Of a DNA stretch of 64,000 nt, positions 1 to 10,913 are shown one piece after another. The notes under the pieces were generated by a model. It saw nothing but the letters and a program-made list of their open reading frames with translations. It had not been told where the DNA came from and did not search any database. Position 1 is the stretch's first letter. Every line of letters begins with the position of its first letter. The stretch is from Theristus sp. LFF4_11 (Eukaryota > Nematoda > Chromadorea > Monhysterida > Xyalidae), in assembly GCA_030248135.1 (NCBI GenBank), contig JASANC010004854.1, positions 1-64,000 of the forward strand, given 5' to 3'. The position numbers and the translations under genes were made by a program.

Positions 1-40
1 ACTGTTGTTCGTTTTCAAATACGATTTATTTCATAGCATT

Positions 41-431
41 TTAAATACGTTTCATGCCGTTTGAGTAAATATTGTCCATTCTACTACTAACTATTGGCGC
101 GGCCGCTGTTCCCAGCTGTTTGCAAGACACTTTTATGCGAACGTCCTTTACATCGCGTCGCTGCACAATCTGCATGCTCATCGCATCCACCGTCTCATGC
201 GGCGGGCATCTGTAGTCCCAGCGGTCGCCCACCTGTGACCGACGAAAGCCCTGTTAAAAATAAGCACAATTTCCATTTTTTTTCAAACGTTTTTGAGCTT
301 CAATGTAGCCACCTTTATGCGCACTGGTTGATTCAGTATTGAGTTTTTGCCGCAAATGTTGAACAACTAACCGTAGCTTGCACGTCGAGCGCCACCAGCA
401 ACGGTGAAAGGAGCAGCGCAACAATCCACAT
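41..431 (-). CDS. Small secreted protein, paralogue of the gene at 1167-4269 (possibly incomplete)
   Basis: Two exons fit: 431-372 (20 codons, phase 0) and 250-41 ending in TAA, about 89 aa. Exon 1 is a clean signal peptide (MWIVALLLSPLLVALDVQA) followed by the donor GTTAGT; exon 2 follows an AACAG acceptor. The mature part has the pattern CPPHETV...DVRIKVSC, which lines up with CPRHQTV...GDFKIEC in the next gene downstream on the same strand, so the two are probably tandem duplicates. The W-x-Y-x-C spacing is loosely like dermatopontin repeats, but I do not assign the family. The real 3' end may use a further exon left of the window. A longer in-frame ATG upstream of exon 1 gives a worse leader. 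Confidence 0.5.
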
Positions 432-867
432 CTCGTGAAAACGTTTTGAATGCTGGCTGGCTTTGTGCGTCGGAAAACTTGACAGAGAAAAGCACAACAC
501 ACAAAAGGTGACAAATCACAGTAACATATGGAGTGGACACAACAAGTATGAAACGCAGCCAAATTGAGAGACCGCGCTTGATCATGCAACGATTCAGCCA
601 GAATCAATGCGGAGGTGAGAAAACAAAAATACAGAAAAGACCCATGAATAAACTTTTATTTTGCACGTTTTTTGAGCTCGCAACTTTTTAAAAAGTACGG
701 TATATCGAAAGAAAAACCACAGGATCAGAGAGGCTGCTACGAATAATAATCGTCTCGATTTGGCACGTGTTTCCGATCGGTGTGACCGTGATCCGACGTT
801 CTTCGTCGTTGGTCCGCTTCGTCTGACGTTTCGTAAAGTGCCCTGGCTTCGTCTGAAATGGAGTTAT

Positions 868-1085
868 TCACTTTTTTTGGGTTCTGCAGCTCAATGCGTT
901 TGCAGACGTCGAAAGGAAACTATGGTTTCAATATTTATGTGGCGATTCAAAATCGCCTAAATCATCCGGCCCTATTTAGGTGACTCGAATCACTTTACCA
1001 ACTTTGAATTCCCGCGTGACGCATGAAACTGTTTAGTGTTTACCTATCTATGCATGCGCGCATTGAGTCTCTGAACCAAAATCGA
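868..1085. repeat. MITE family C copy
   Basis: About 215-bp palindromic element. Its ends carry versions of GACTCAATGCGC and GCGCATTGAGTC, with the internal blocks CAAAATCGCCT and GGCCCTATTTAGG. The same element recurs at 3868, 9312, 14331, 28325, 33410, 34732, 45975, 57050 and 57262, in introns and between genes. No ORF, so it is non-autonomous. Confidence 0.7.
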
Positions 1086-1166
1086 AGATAAACCGTACCA
1101 AATTGTTAACTTGAACGACAGCCAGCAAACTGTTCTAAGGGCGACTAAGGGTGTGAACGACGCAAT

Positions 1167-4100
1167 TCATTCGAGCCAGTCGTACACACACGAACCTGGC
1201 AGCAGCACTGGCGGCGCAAAGTCGCAGACACAGTCGCAGTCGCACTCTTCCGGCGGACACTGGTTGATTGCGCGACTCGGCGTGATCACCAGCACGTTCT
1301 TGCCCGACCTCTGCTCTGCCTTCACCGTATACTGCATCAGACACCATAAGCAACATTGTTGCGAAAACACACTTTATTTATGATTCAGTCAGAACTTCGA
1401 CAAGAAATCATCAGCAAACAGATATACCGGCGAACGGGAGGACCAACCGCGATCGAAAAGGCCACGAACCAAAAAACCGAAAAATACGGGCGGACGGCCC
1501 CCCCACCGGCCCCCCGGGTAAAAAACCCACCGCACCGCAAAACCGCCGCCATCAACAAAAAACAACCCCGACCGGCCCGCCGGGGAAAAATTGGGAACCC
1601 ACCCCAACCTCGGTTTTCCCAAAAGGCGGAAGCCCTTTTTTGTGGGGGGGGGGGGGGGGGGGGGTTTAATTTTCGGAGGTTGCATGTCCCACGGATACAT
1701 AAAATTTTATTTGTTTTTTTGGCCGTTGTAGAAATTCCTATCAGTTAAATCAAACAGCAAATTATACTCGTGCGAACGGGAAACTGAATATATTGTTTAA
1801 AAAACATTTTTGTGGACGCAATTATCGTCATAAAAAAGAGAAAAAAGAAAAAAGGTGGGGTGTCGGCAACATTGTCCGCAATAATCGGTCAGATGTGTGC
1901 GGACGTGTTGTCATCATACACTGTACATATGCGACGGTGTACAAATCGCCACAAATCGATCGTATCACAGTGACCAGCACCGCAATGCAACGCCACGCCG
2001 CAACTGTCAGCATTGTGCGTTGCGGCCTCATGCCGTGTCGCACGGGCATGCAGTGCAAGATTGGCGCTCTTTTCAGCATGACCGCCGCAAGTGCACCATA
2101 CAAAGTTCCATCGTGTGTACCGTCGTACGGAACAATAATGGTGTAAACGGTCGTCAAAAGTGGACTGTTTGCTTATTCGTGAAAAGTAAAGTTCAACTCT
2201 GACCGGCACTCGATGTTTCGGCCTCGGATGGAACGGCTCCGGGGTGACGCCGTCGCGTTCGAGACGCTCGCTGAGTTTCAGTTTCCTGAGCGCGTCCCGC
2301 TCCAGCACCATCGTGGTTCGGCTCTTGCAAACGCCGTCGCCACGTGCGTAGCCGTTGCCGTTGCCGTTGCCGCCACCGCCGTAACGGTACGTGTCGCACT
2401 TCAGTTTCTGATGTCTGAATCGGCCGCGCATGTCAGGCACTTGACGTTTCGAGCGAACAATTGACATTGACACAGATCCAGCGTTCGGCACGGCCCGTTT
2501 CAGTCTAGCTGCAGTGGTTTGTTTTTGTTTCCAGTTTCTTTTCAGGCAACATTTTCATTATCTTTCTCGGAGAAGTTATGATTATAATTTCTTGAAAGAC
2601 AACCTCTTCGCAAGGCGTTTCCACCGTGATCGTGGCACAGGCCTGGGCACACACACAAGCAAGCGTCGTCGGGGTCTACTGGTGTTTCAGTTTCTGAAAA
2701 ATACGGGAACGTACACATACAACAGAGATGAAAAACAATAAAAGATCAAAGCTATAACACACGCACTTCTCTAAAGTCACAAAAAATACGATCGGCTCAC
2801 CTTCAAAGTCGTAGTCTACCGTGTTGACCAGTTGCAGTTCGGCACCAAGTTTGTCCTTGCCATTCCTGTCAGTACACGTGCATGTTCATTCATGACGGAC
2901 AGAAAAAATGAGGAAAAAATTGCGAAAATCATTTCGTTTATCGCCCACCGTGACTCGTACCACAGCCGTGACAGCATTTGCTCCTGTCGAGTATTGAAAT
3001 GAAGATGCCGATCAAGGTCAATGTTGACCAGCTCGGTGTCGCCAACTTCGGGCATGATGCCGGTTACTGGAGTTGCACAGATGAATGCAACCCTGCGCAA
3101 AAGGAGAGTGAGACATGTATGACCTATTTTTTTAAACGTGTCCCACTGAAATGACGTCATGTGCCGCCAAACATGCGCTTGCCGTTCAAAGCATACCAGA
3201 CTTTCCGTTTAGCCGATTTCTTCCCGAAAATAAATGGTGAATGTCGAATCAGTCACACCAAACTGACATTTTAGTGCCTGTACTTTGACAAGCGGGCGTT
3301 TTTAAAGCAAATGACGTCATTTTAGTCAGGACACGTTTGAATATTTCCACAATATATACAGTCGAACTCTAAAATTATAGGCAATCAGCTGATTGGTTGG
3401 TGATTACGTGATGCATGCGTTCTGTGCAGGCATTGCTGTAAAGGTGTGGAATCTGTCATGCATAGAGTGCATGCATCACGTGATTACCAACCAATCAGCT
3501 AAGTTGCATATGTTGTAGCCTTAATAGCCTATAATTTAGTGTTCGGCTGAATCTTTATTGATATTGAAAGAGTTTATAAAAGTAAAAAACTTGCTCAACA
3601 ACGGACCTGTCCCGTTTGTTTAAAATTCCAGCCACGTATTCACCCTCCCAACAGCCGTTGCTTTCACTTCGAGTTTCCAACTTTGTTACAAAATCAGTCT
3701 GTCGTGTTTTCATTTTCACTTGTTGCCCGGTGTCAGTGTAGTGCGCCTAAACATTGTCAATGTGTGGAACCTGACAGTGTAAATCTAAACACTCAAAAAC
3801 AGTGGAAACGCAAGTAAGTACGTATGTGTGAAAATGGGCGGTTGTGTAACTTTATTTAAATTTTAGGGCGACTTCGTTGGTAAAGTTATCCGAGTCCCCT
3901 AAGCAAGGCCGGGTCACTTAGGCTATCCTGTATTACCACATAAAGATTGTAACTGGTTTCCTTTCCACGTCTTGAACCGCCTTGAGTCGCAGGTATTAAA
4001 GAAAAAAATATTACTTGAAAACCAAAAACGCGACGACGACGATTACTACAAATGGTGGGATGGGGGAGCATGAGACAGTGGAAGTATTTGTCCGCCGTTG

Positions 4101-4269
4101 AACCACTTACCATGCACTCAATCTTGAAGTCTCCATCGCCGTCGGTTTCAATTCCAGTGACCGTTTGATGTCTGGGGCATTCTTTTTGGCCCTCTAAATT
4201 TTGCTCGTTGTGTGCCCGACTGTAGTCGCTCGCCAAGAAAATCAGCAAGGAAACCAGCAATCGCATCAT
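1167..4269 (-). CDS. Secreted cysteine-containing protein, 8 exons, about 344 aa
   Basis: Exons 4269-4111, 3698-3607, 3092-2949, 2865-2801, 2693-2551, 2407-2204, 2164-2102 and 1331-1167; all phases agree and every junction is GT-AG. It starts with a signal peptide (MMRLLVSLLIFLASDYSRA). Next come an N-terminal Cys repeat (CPRHQTV...FKIEC, GCWEGEYVAG, FICATPVTGI), an acidic Cys segment (DDACLCVCPGLC), a Gly/Asn stretch, a basic helix-like region and a Cys-dense tail (CPPEECDCDCVCDF). I do not recognise the family; the first repeat is only faintly dermatopontin-like. Introns 1 and 2 contain MITEs. If the donor at 2101 is not used, exon 7 reads through in frame to a stop at 1889, giving a different His/Cys-rich C-terminus, so alternative 3' ends are possible. 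The location should be extracellular. Confidence 0.6.
1495..1675. other. Homopolymer-rich tract, possible assembly artefact
   Basis: Runs of C, A and G dominate, ending in an unbroken G run of about 20 around 1646-1664. Composition differs abruptly from both flanks and resembles the tract at 17080-17290. It may be real low-complexity DNA or poor consensus sequence. Confidence 0.5.
3118..3348. repeat. MITE family A copy
   Basis: About 230-bp element bounded by inverted AAACGTGTCC...TGACGTCAT ends, located in intron 2 of the 1167-4269 gene. Related copies: 4968-5203, 24420-24645, 25440-25805 and a diverged one at 41423-41660. The ends carry the palindrome TGACGTCA, identical to a CRE/ATF site. 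Confidence 0.75.
3360..3548. repeat. MITE family B copy (hairpin element)
   Basis: Near-perfect inverted repeat: CAATCAGCTGATTGGTTGG...ATCACGTGATGCATGC, a short loop, then the reverse complement. Outer ends resemble CAGTCGAACTCTAAAT. Other copies at 36005, 37225, 42801, 43500, 45340, 51580 and 55070. Confidence 0.75.
3868..3998. repeat. MITE family C, partial copy
   Basis: Matches the right half of family C: GAGTCCCCTAAG, GGCCGGGTCACTTAGGC, ACTGGTTTCCTTTC and TTGAGTCGCAG. In intron 1 of the 1167-4269 gene; its left end is missing. Confidence 0.6.
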
Positions 4270-4967
4270 GCAATCGAAAGGCGTGCGAGTTTTTGTTTGT
4301 ACAGCTGACAGTGGTCAAGTAGAAATTAAAATTCTCTGAATCGATCACTTCGACCAATCAAATGTAAGTGAAAAAGTTTTAAAAAATATGCTAAAAACTT
4401 CTTTCACTCTTCTCAATTCTTCCAGGAACGTTGATACGTATTCCGAATTTCAGCAAACACGGGAACAAACAGGAAAGAAAATGGGGAACACGGCTTTTCT
4501 TGCATTGTATTCCACGCCACTGACACATTGTAGCTAATTTTTTTGATTGTGCCAAAAAGAAATGAAGTCCATAATAAAAACAGTTTTCACCTGTTCGCAA
4601 ATTAGTACATGCACAACAGTAGTTCAGTTTTTTTAAGTAAAACTACTTTCTGGTGCAGACAAACCAGTAAAAGGCATGACTTTAAACAAATGCTTGCTGT
4701 TTTTTTTTGAAACAGTCGTTTGTATCTACTACCGCAAACAAACGCGCAAACTGTTCAAGTGTTAATGACAATTTTTTAATCGTTTCTAATGAGTGCACCA
4801 CATGCAGGTTTGTTGTTCAATTTGTGGTTGCGCAGTTTTTCATATTTTTTCTTACTTCAAAACTGTTGGTTTGTTAGAAAAACAACATAATGCTTGACAG
4901 CAGCCCCATATGTCAAACTTCATACTGAAATTTATTCAGTCAAAAAGTTCAACAATTTGTTATGTAA
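4270..4967. other. Intergenic, no gene seen
   Basis: A/T-rich sequence upstream of the minus-strand gene starting at 4269; it would contain that gene's promoter. I see no coding exon or repeat family. Confidence 0.5.
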
Positions 4968-5203
4968 GTATTGTGGATTTATTCAAACTTGTCCGGACTA
5001 AAATGACGTCATTTGTTTTAAAAACGCCCGTTTGCAAAATACAGGCACTAAAATGTCAGTTTGGTGTGACCGATTCGACATTCACCATTTCTTTACGAGA
5101 AGAAATCGGCCAAACGGAAAGTCTGGTTTGCTGTGAACGGCAAGCGCATGTTTTGCGGCGCATGACGTCATTTCAGTAGGACACGTTTGAAAAAATATAT
5201 CAT
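4968..5203. repeat. MITE family A copy
   Basis: Full-length copy with both TGACGTCAT ends; internal landmark AGAAATCGGCCAAACGGAAAG. Opposite orientation to the copy at 3118. Confidence 0.75.
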
Positions 5204-5518
5204 AGTATGAAGTGGAATCGTCCATTGGTTACCCAACAAAAAATGTTTTAGCAGCTCGTTACATTGCAATAATTAAAGCAAATTTTGTGTTAAACGTCTA
5301 ACCGTGTTTCATAACAAAGAGTTGATCAGCCGGCTTGCAATAGACAGAACACCATTACGCAAACTTTGAAAATTTCAAAAAATCAGTCAGTATACAGAAT
5401 ACAGTTGGTACAGTTATTTCTTTAAAACTTTAAAAATCTCTAAGCGCACATTGAGTCGCAGAACCACAAATCATAGTGATAAAGCACACACAAACAGGCC
5501 AAAGCGAATCAATTTTCA

Positions 5519-6224
5519 ATGGTGCGGCGGCGGTGTTCCAATGAACGGCAGCTTGGCGCGATGACGATAGCCGCACTCAATGCGATCGAGCAGCACTTGG
5601 TGCAACAGTTTGTGAATGTGGAAGTGGTGCCGTTCTCCATGTTTGTCCAGCTCGTAACATTGAAGGCAACTGAAATCGCACGGATACTTCAGTCTTCAAC
5701 ACCCGGAGTTGCTCGTGCACTGATTGATGCAGATGCACAAACCAGTGCATTTATCGACTCACATCCACTTCAGTTTTTTAAGAGCAAAAAAAAACTGTTG
5801 CGTCTGCATTGTTTTCAGAATGAAAGAAGTTTTCGATAAGTGCACGAACATCTACGCTTCAGCATGTGCTTTATTTTATTGCGTGAATGGCAACGAGAAT
5901 TCTTATGACCCTAGCATCAAACGCTTGTTTGTTCACAACAAAAAAGATTGTTTTTAAACTGCCGGCTTTTCAGAGAGCGCGCGCATACAATTCAAATTCG
6001 TGACATTGACACAGATCCTTGTGCGCCGGTGGGAAGCACTCCGCTGCCAAACCAAACGAAACCGTCGCATCGGCATCAATCATCAGGATCGCAGGATCAA
6101 ACTCGCTCGATCGTTTGCGTCTGTGGTCACCACCTCGTCTACTTCCTTGACCACGACGGCGACCGATGTCTTTTCTCGGCTCCTTGCACCACGATTTCAG
6201 CTGAAAGTCTTCTTTAGATTCTAA
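5519..6224 (+). CDS. Probable spliced gene of unknown function (exon limits unresolved)
   Basis: Two stretches look coding on this strand. The first starts at the ATG at 5519 and runs to about 5780 with helix-like, codon-biased sequence (GAMTIAALNAIEQHLVQQF, then ARILQSSTPGVARALIDADA). The second follows a TTTTCAG acceptor near 5980 and runs to TAA at 6224 (ILVRRWEALRCQTKRNRRIG, then a Ser/Thr-rich tail). A third piece, about 5820-5870 (MKEVFDKCTNIYASACALFY), lies between them after another TTTTCAG. One phase-consistent join goes from the GTGCAC donor near 5717 to the 5980 acceptor; another uses the middle piece. No signal peptide and no recognised domain. Confidence 0.35.
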
Positions 6225-6499
6225 ATCTACTTCATTGGTTCTTTTTTACACTTTACATTCACATCTTCCAAATCTCTTAAACTTAACAAAACTGACAAAA
6301 TGACAAATAGACTGATAGCTGGTAATGTAGCTACTGTGCTATGCACATCTTGTGGTGTGAGCATTTTCATATGAAAAAACCGCCAGATAAAAAATGACGA
6401 AAACAAACACACGCTCATCCGAAGCTGCAAATGGCCGGACGACACCGCCTGTTGGGGCGACTTCGTGTGGAACCAGTGACAGCAACCCCCACCACCAAC

Positions 6500-7590
6500 A
6501 ACCACCCGACCAACCCTGCCCGACGGCGGCAGCCCTCGACATCGATGTTTGCGCGTGACGCACTTCGCGAGCACCTCGTACCGGTCGGCCTTCCAGCGCG
6601 CGACGCGCTTCATGTTGGCGAGCAGGCCGCTGCGTTTCGTCTCGTCGCAGTACTCGGTCGGCGCCTCCGGCGGTTCACCGATCGTCTCGTCGATCTCCTC
6701 CGCGGCGGCACGCTGCGCCTCGGCCACCGTGAGCAGGCACTCCGCGATCTCCTCGCATGGCGTCGGCGGACGAGTCCTCTACAAAAAGAAAAAAACACAA
6801 CGTTGAACACACAACGATCGTGATGAACGCGACGGTGAACTTGAGGGGACGCTTTAGGAAAACTCGTTGAGGCTAAGGGCGAAACACGCTGCGTTGCGAC
6901 CGAACCAGCAGCCGAACGCCTGCTGTACTACACCCTTCGTATTTAGGCCTCGGGGACGACTTACGATCACGCTGAACGTTGAGGCACTGGCAGGACAACT
7001 GAATATCTCAATACACGGCGGTGTCGTTTGCAAAACACGTCAAGCTGCGCGCATCATCGTGTGTTTCAGCATCGGAAACGTTCTGTCTATCGTCAGCATA
7101 CCCCTGCGAACCCATGGGGTACTCGGTGGCGGTCCACAAGAAGTTTCTCGGGGTGAACACACCCAGTTGACCGGGTCCGGAAGCGGCCCCGCACTTCAGT
7201 GGTGGTCTCGCGGGGCCAAAAATGTCACGCAACATGCTTGCGGGCTCTCGCACACCGGCTCGCTCTCGCATCGAGGTACATACGTATCCGCAGCGGTTCG
7301 CAGGGTCTAATCGGTCAGCACAGTGCTCTCACCGTTTTCGTGGTCGGTCGCTGTGTGCTGCTTTCACCACGGCCTCCACCACGGATCAGCAGCTCGCAGG
7401 TGCACGGACAATGCAGCATCGCCTCGTGTATGAAGATGCACTCGCTGACGAGCAGCTGCCCGCAGGTGGTCTTGTAGGCGATCGAGTCAATGTGGAACGT
7501 CACCGGCTGCGACTCGCTCGGCGGACACTGAGCGACAACAACGGTGCAGTGGAGTACCATCGAGAACAACACGAACAGTGGAAGTGCCAT
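6500..7590 (-). CDS. Secreted Cys-containing protein of unknown family (splicing partly resolved)
   Basis: Exon 1 (7590-7368) encodes a signal peptide (MALPLFVLFSMVLHCTVVVA) and a Cys segment (CPPSESQPVTFHIDS...CGQLLVSECIF...CPCTCELL), ending in a phase-1 donor GTGAAA. A middle coding region lies at about 7190-7100 and a very short exon near 6995-6963 ends at a strong GTAAGT donor. A clearly coding exon begins at 6778 after TTTTTGTAG and reads PCEEIAECLLTVAEAQRAAA, then KRSGLLANMKRVARWKADR. It is rich in GC-ending codons and amphipathic helix. One set of joins keeps phase throughout, but I am not sure of exon 2. The 3' end (a donor near 6520 or read-through to 6227) is undetermined. No family recognised. 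Confidence 0.45.
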
Positions 7591-7740
7591 GATTGGGCCG
7601 ATTCTGTGAAGGCTGTAAAAATTATTGGAATTCTGCATACCACTGTAAAAAGTTTCACCATTGTCATCGGCGTTGCAATGAACGCCAGAAAAACGCTGAA
7701 ATCTCTTAATTAGTGCCCTGCCCAGACGAGCGGAACCATC

Positions 7741-8980
7741 AGCTCGGTCGGTAGCCCACGGTGGGGAGGGGGAGGGCTATGAATGGCTTCACGGTTGTAA
7801 GAATTTTGTGTGGAAATCAACTGTTGTTTTGGGGCGTTCCTCTAGCACTTTTCAAATTCAGTACAACGCCTTCTGCCGTTTTACGATTCCAGCTGGTGCG
7901 TGTTTTTAACGCCGTTGAAAAAACAACGCCAGCAGTTGTTAAGGGTGGTTGAACTTGAACGCGTAGAGCAGTGGTTCAACGTGCGAGAAGACGAAACGAA
8001 ACACGTAGTGGATAGAAGGTGGGCTGGCTGAAAACAAAGTTGCTGAGATGGTGACACGACAGAAGAGCACGACGCGCGATTGTCGATAGATGTCACATTC
8101 ACCAAAAAACGTAACACCCAGAGAAACCTGATGAGAAGAAGTGCATTTGTGAAATGTGTTTTTCAATAACAATTGATGATGTCGCCTCATTCAGTTTGAG
8201 AAAACGTTTTTTTTTCTGAGAAAATATTCACAATACATGCGTGCATGGTCATTCTGAGTGATATTCACTTTCAAAAGAGTCTTCGTTGGTTGTTCGATTG
8301 TGTTTTTTCTGCATTCACCATATTTTCATTTGGCCAACGCAAAACGCTTTGCTTGTTTTATGCTCATAATATGTGGAATAACCAATGTAACGCTGATGAA
8401 ATGAACAAAACATGAACAATAAACTATCCACGTTGTCGTTTTTCAAACATTAAAGCATCATAAAGCAATATTTGAAACTGATTTCAGATTGTATTCAACT
8501 AATGGCCAGATGTGATGGTCTTCATTTCATTTCATTCAACCGTACGCTGAACGCAGATAAAACAACATTCAGTCACTAAGTGACTTTTGAGATTCTGTAG
8601 TTTCACATTTACCGCAAAACAAGAAAGTCCAAAATAAGGTCCGAAGGGCGGGTGGGTATAGGGGGAAGGGCGGGGGCGGGGCGGGGGAGGGGGGAGGGTA
8701 ATGGAGGGTCTGTACTCTGTAATCTTCAAATCTATGCAAAGGTCTGAAGCGATGTCCAGTTCCAAAGAGAGCTTAATTTTTGTCACTTTTACCGCCGTGT
8801 GTCCGTGGCACGCCGCTAAGCCACAGATCAGCGGTTTTCCGCTAATTTTATTGAAACCGCAGATCACCGTTTCGAACTTTTGCAACTGTAACTTGCAAAC
8901 CCCAGTTCAGATGTTTTTGTTTTGCGTGTTCAGTTAGAGAGCCAAGTGTGTGACCGGCGGCCACATGCAACGGCGAGCAA
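7741..8980. other. Intergenic; contains a G-rich tract at 8645-8698
   Basis: No convincing exon on either strand. The tract at 8645-8698 has many runs of 3-6 G separated by 1-4 bases and fits a G-quadruplex pattern on the plus strand. Confidence 0.45.
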
Positions 8981-8987
8981 TAATCAA

Positions 8988-9758
8988 TCAACCAAATCTA
9001 AACCAATTATCATTGTCAGCCGCCGCACGTTTTCGGCCGAATCTAAACCAGTTTTCACTGTCGTCGTCACCGCTGGCCCGTTTTCGCCCGAAGCGAAACC
9101 ACGCGTCGCTACCCGCTTCGTCTCCGCGTCTTTCAACGATTGGCTCGCTGTCGCTGGAAATAAGAAACCCGCACACGTTTATTTATGAGCGGCTGGGTAC
9201 ATATGCGAAACAGAAAAAAGTGGTGAACTTAAAAATAAAATAATTTTGAAAGCAAAGAATCGCAACGGTGGTCGACCGATTATCATAGTATGCTAAAACC
9301 ACTCTTTTGTATGATCTTTTATTTTGGTCCCGGGACTCAATGCGCGCATAGACAGGTGGACAGTTTCATGCATGATGCGGGAATTCAAATTTGACAAAGT
9401 GATCCGGTCAGTGATAGGGTCAAGTCATTTAGCCAATAGGCCAAATTTCCACATAAAGCTTGAAACTACGTAGTATCACGCCTGCAAACCAATTGAGTCG
9501 CAGAACCGTAAAAACTGACAATAGTCACGATGCTTCTCACCGATCTCCCATACTATGCAGCCTAGCAATATCGCTCCAATACTCGGGTCCGATTGGTGAT
9601 TCAGGTATCCATTGAACGCGTTTACCGAAGCGAAACCAATTGTCGTTGCGTCTGTTGACCGATTTGTCGTCGGCGACAACGCAATCCAATGGAATGATCA
9701 CGCAGCTCACACAGCACACCAACAACGCAGTCCCTGTGCGTGCGAACTTTGCTGCCAT
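8988..9758 (-). CDS. WFRFamide neuropeptide precursor, 2 exons, 127 aa
   Basis: Exon 1 is 9758-9541 (phase 2, donor GTGAGA) and exon 2 is 9153-8988 after a TTTCCAG acceptor, ending in TGA. The N-terminus is a signal peptide (ALLVCCVSCVIIPLDCVVA). Four amidation-ready repeats follow: NDNWFRFG-KR in exon 1, and DAWFRFG-RKR, ENWFRFG-RKR and NDNWFRFG-stop in exon 2. Gly before dibasic sites or the stop is the usual signal for C-terminal amidation, so the mature peptides should end in WFRFamide. Spacers are acidic, as is typical of such precursors. The peptides would be secreted from neurons and act on G-protein-coupled receptors (family knowledge). I do not recognise the exact peptide set. Confidence 0.85.
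9312..9510. repeat. MITE family C copy
   Basis: Begins ATCTTTTATTTTGGTCC with GACTCAATGCGCGC and ends TTGAGTCGCAGAACC. It lies about 30 bp inside the intron of the WFRFamide gene, close to the exon-1 donor. Confidence 0.7.
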
Positions 9759-9863
9759 TTTTTGAACGAAATAATAATGTTCGGTTGGTCCCACACACCG
9801 CTGACGACCTGAACGTTTACAAACATCAAAACTTTTTTCAAATTTCGAACATAACTGTATGTA

Positions 9864-10913
9864 CAGGGTGAGCCAAAAAAAGGTTTCAATTCTAAAATGC
9901 TCTTACTGGCTTGTGCTAAGGTGTTTCAAGTTGAAAATTGGAACACTATTAGAAAACATTTCGAGGTTTTTCTGACCAAATTTTTGTCACGGTATGTTGC
10001 TCCTATCACTGAAAACAGCAGAATATCTGAAAAACATGAAAAATCGACAAATGTTGTGAAATGCAGAGGGTTGATTTAGCCGTAACAAAGGTTAAATGAT
10101 GAACGTTGGTGAGAAGAGAACCCAAGTGTTCGCAACACAACAAAGATGAAAAAACAATGCGCACATACAGTAGCATGAAAAATGCCAAATGCCGAATAGC
10201 ATTTGAACAGTCTTTGATCACCCTGATGTTTCACTCTGAGTCTGAACGTGCGTGAGCTGTTCTGCTCAGAACAGATCCGAATTTATCTTTCTAGAGGCAA
10301 ATTGATTTTTCTTTCTTTTAATTCACACAATTTGTCACTCTGATATTTTTTTTCACCATAGCAGACTGGTTGTTTTCTGCAGTGAAAGATGCAGTTCCAT
10401 TTTTAGTCTTTGCTGCCATCAGGATTAAGTGGACGGCAGAGCAGCGTGTCTGGTCTGCCAATTGGTGGGAACATGCGAATAACTTTTCTACAGTGGTTCG
10501 GCAATTTGTACAAAATTCAATTTGACCACGCGCGTGACGATACATCAGTTTGAAAGTCCGTTTATGAGCAATGATAAACAGTGAGATTAAGGATGAACAT
10601 TGTTTTTTGTCAAAAACTGCATTTTTGGAAAATTACACTGTAAAAATGAACTTAAACGTGTAAGCCAAAAACAATTTGATCACAAAAAACCTCCCAAAGT
10701 GTTTTAACAGAGTGTTCCAAATTTTAAACCAGGAGGTCCGTTTGTTACAGCTATCAACCCTCTCTGCATTTCACATTTGTCGATTTTTCATGTTTTCCAG
10801 ATATTCTGTTGTAGTGAGTGATAGGGGCAACATACCATGACCAAAATTTGGTCAGAAAAACCTCTAAATGTTTTCTAGTAGTGTTCCAATTTTTATCTTG
10901 AAACACCTCAGCA
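9864..10913. mobile_element. Degenerate mariner-like element with a DUF4817-type remnant
   Basis: The left end is CAGGGTGAGCCAAAAAAAGG preceded by TA. About 200 bp of the left arm (9864-10075) reappear inverted at 10740-10913, but the outer right end is lost. The interior (about 10420-10525, plus strand) encodes IKWTAEQRVWSANWWE and RQFVQNSI, the start of a DUF4817/helix-turn-helix transposase-type protein, before a stop. The same motif occurs in the element at 60751-61855. Confidence 0.65.
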
